From the NCBI RefSeq assembly GCF_000330505.1, contig NW_004440113.1, positions 582,177-646,176 on the forward strand: a DNA stretch of 64,000 bases, in the 5' to 3' direction. This document shows positions 63,743 through 64,000 of the stretch, one piece after another. Under the pieces are notes generated by a model. It had not been told where the DNA came from and searched no databases. It was given only the letters and a program-made list of their open reading frames with translations. The translations under genes and the position numbers were made by a program. Origin of the DNA: Entamoeba invadens IP1 (lineage: Eukaryota; Evosea; Mastigamoebida; Endamoebidae). How positions within the stretch are numbered: the first letter of the stretch is position 1; each line of letters begins with the position of its first letter.

Positions 63743-64000
63743 TTAACAGATGACACAACTTCCCGTCTTTTTCTTGTCTTTTTTTTCCTTCTTCAACTTT
63801 TTCCCCTTTTTCGTTGGGTTTTGTGTCTTTGGGGATTTAGTTTTTGACCTTTTTTCTTTTTCCTGACTTTCTTGAACCTTTTTGAGAGATTCTTTGATAT
63901 CCAATTTGAGAACACTTTTGCTTCGATTTAAATCGGTTGATTTGATCGCCTCTTTGCTTTTCTTCAGTTCTTTACTCTTTTTCAATTCTTTGCTCTTTGA
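63743..64000 (-). CDS. C-terminus of a Lys-rich prenylated protein (CVIC), cut by window edge
   Basis: The frame is open across the window edge and ends at TAA 63743. The 85 visible residues are Lys/Ser/Glu-rich with repeats of KSKELKK, and the protein ends KKTGSCVIC. The last four residues form a CaaX box, the signal for farnesylation or geranylgeranylation, and the polybasic run before it would help bind acidic membranes. A small GTPase tail or a basic membrane-bound scaffold is possible; the upstream part is outside the window. Confidence 0.6.
   Translation of the reverse strand, partial: SKSKELKKSKELKKSKEAIKSTDLNRSKSVLKLDIKESLKKVQESQEKEKRSKTKSPKTQNPTKKGKKLKKEKKDKKKTGSCVIC

Overview
The window looks like nuclear DNA of an Entamoeba, most likely a reptile-type species such as E. 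invadens. Reasons: AT-rich intergenic DNA with denser, moderately AT-rich genes; compact genes on both strands; rare short introns that nearly all begin GTTTGT; a GH18 chitinase next to a small 8-cysteine, chitin-binding-like surface protein (cyst-wall biology); and a Tc1/mariner element. Assignment to species is an inference; no rRNA or tRNA gene was seen.

Layout. 0-12.3 kb: an MFS transporter running off the left edge, then a giant VPS13-type lipid-transfer protein. 12.3-14.6 kb: a gene broken by an in-frame stop, beside a 1.5 kb mariner-like element with a frameshifted DD35E transposase, degenerate terminal inverted repeats and TA flanks. 15-22 kb: poly(A) polymerase, a TBC-domain RabGAP preceded by an 11-bp minisatellite, small unknown proteins, and a protein resembling KICSTOR subunit KICS2. 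22-28 kb: a single-chain serine palmitoyltransferase (LCB2 fused to LCB1), a DnaJ-LRR fusion and a bacterial-like nitrilase. 29-34 kb: small unknown proteins and a RasGAP. 34-44 kb: a HEAT-repeat importin-like protein, secreted and type II membrane proteins, an unknown two-exon gene and a CHD-type chromatin remodeller. 45-52 kb: secreted proteins, the chitinase, a SNARE-like tail-anchored protein, a four-exon PP4/PP2A-type phosphatase, the 8-Cys protein and a large putative GPI-anchored protein. 53-64 kb: an LRR coiled-coil protein, a four-pass membrane protein, a START-like/F-box/WD40 protein, a Lys/Ser-rich protein, a tail-anchored coiled-coil protein, a LAMTOR1-like acylated protein, an NT-C2 protein with seven NPFG repeats, and the lysine-rich C-terminus of a prenylated (CVIC) protein at the right edge.

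Introns were worked out by joining frames that individually end in stops. They are in VPS13, the importin-like gene (38 nt), the gene at 39.4 kb, CHD, the phosphatase (three), the LRR gene and the four-pass protein. All donors are GTTTGT except GTTTGA in CHD; acceptors are TAG, AAG or CAG.

Functional themes: membrane traffic and lipid transfer (VPS13, TBC, RasGAP, SNARE, NT-C2/NPF), sphingolipid synthesis (SPT), cyst wall (chitinase and 8-Cys protein), and a possible lysosomal TORC1 nutrient-sensing module (LAMTOR1-like and KICS2-like). The last is the most interesting proposal and rests on pattern similarity by eye only.
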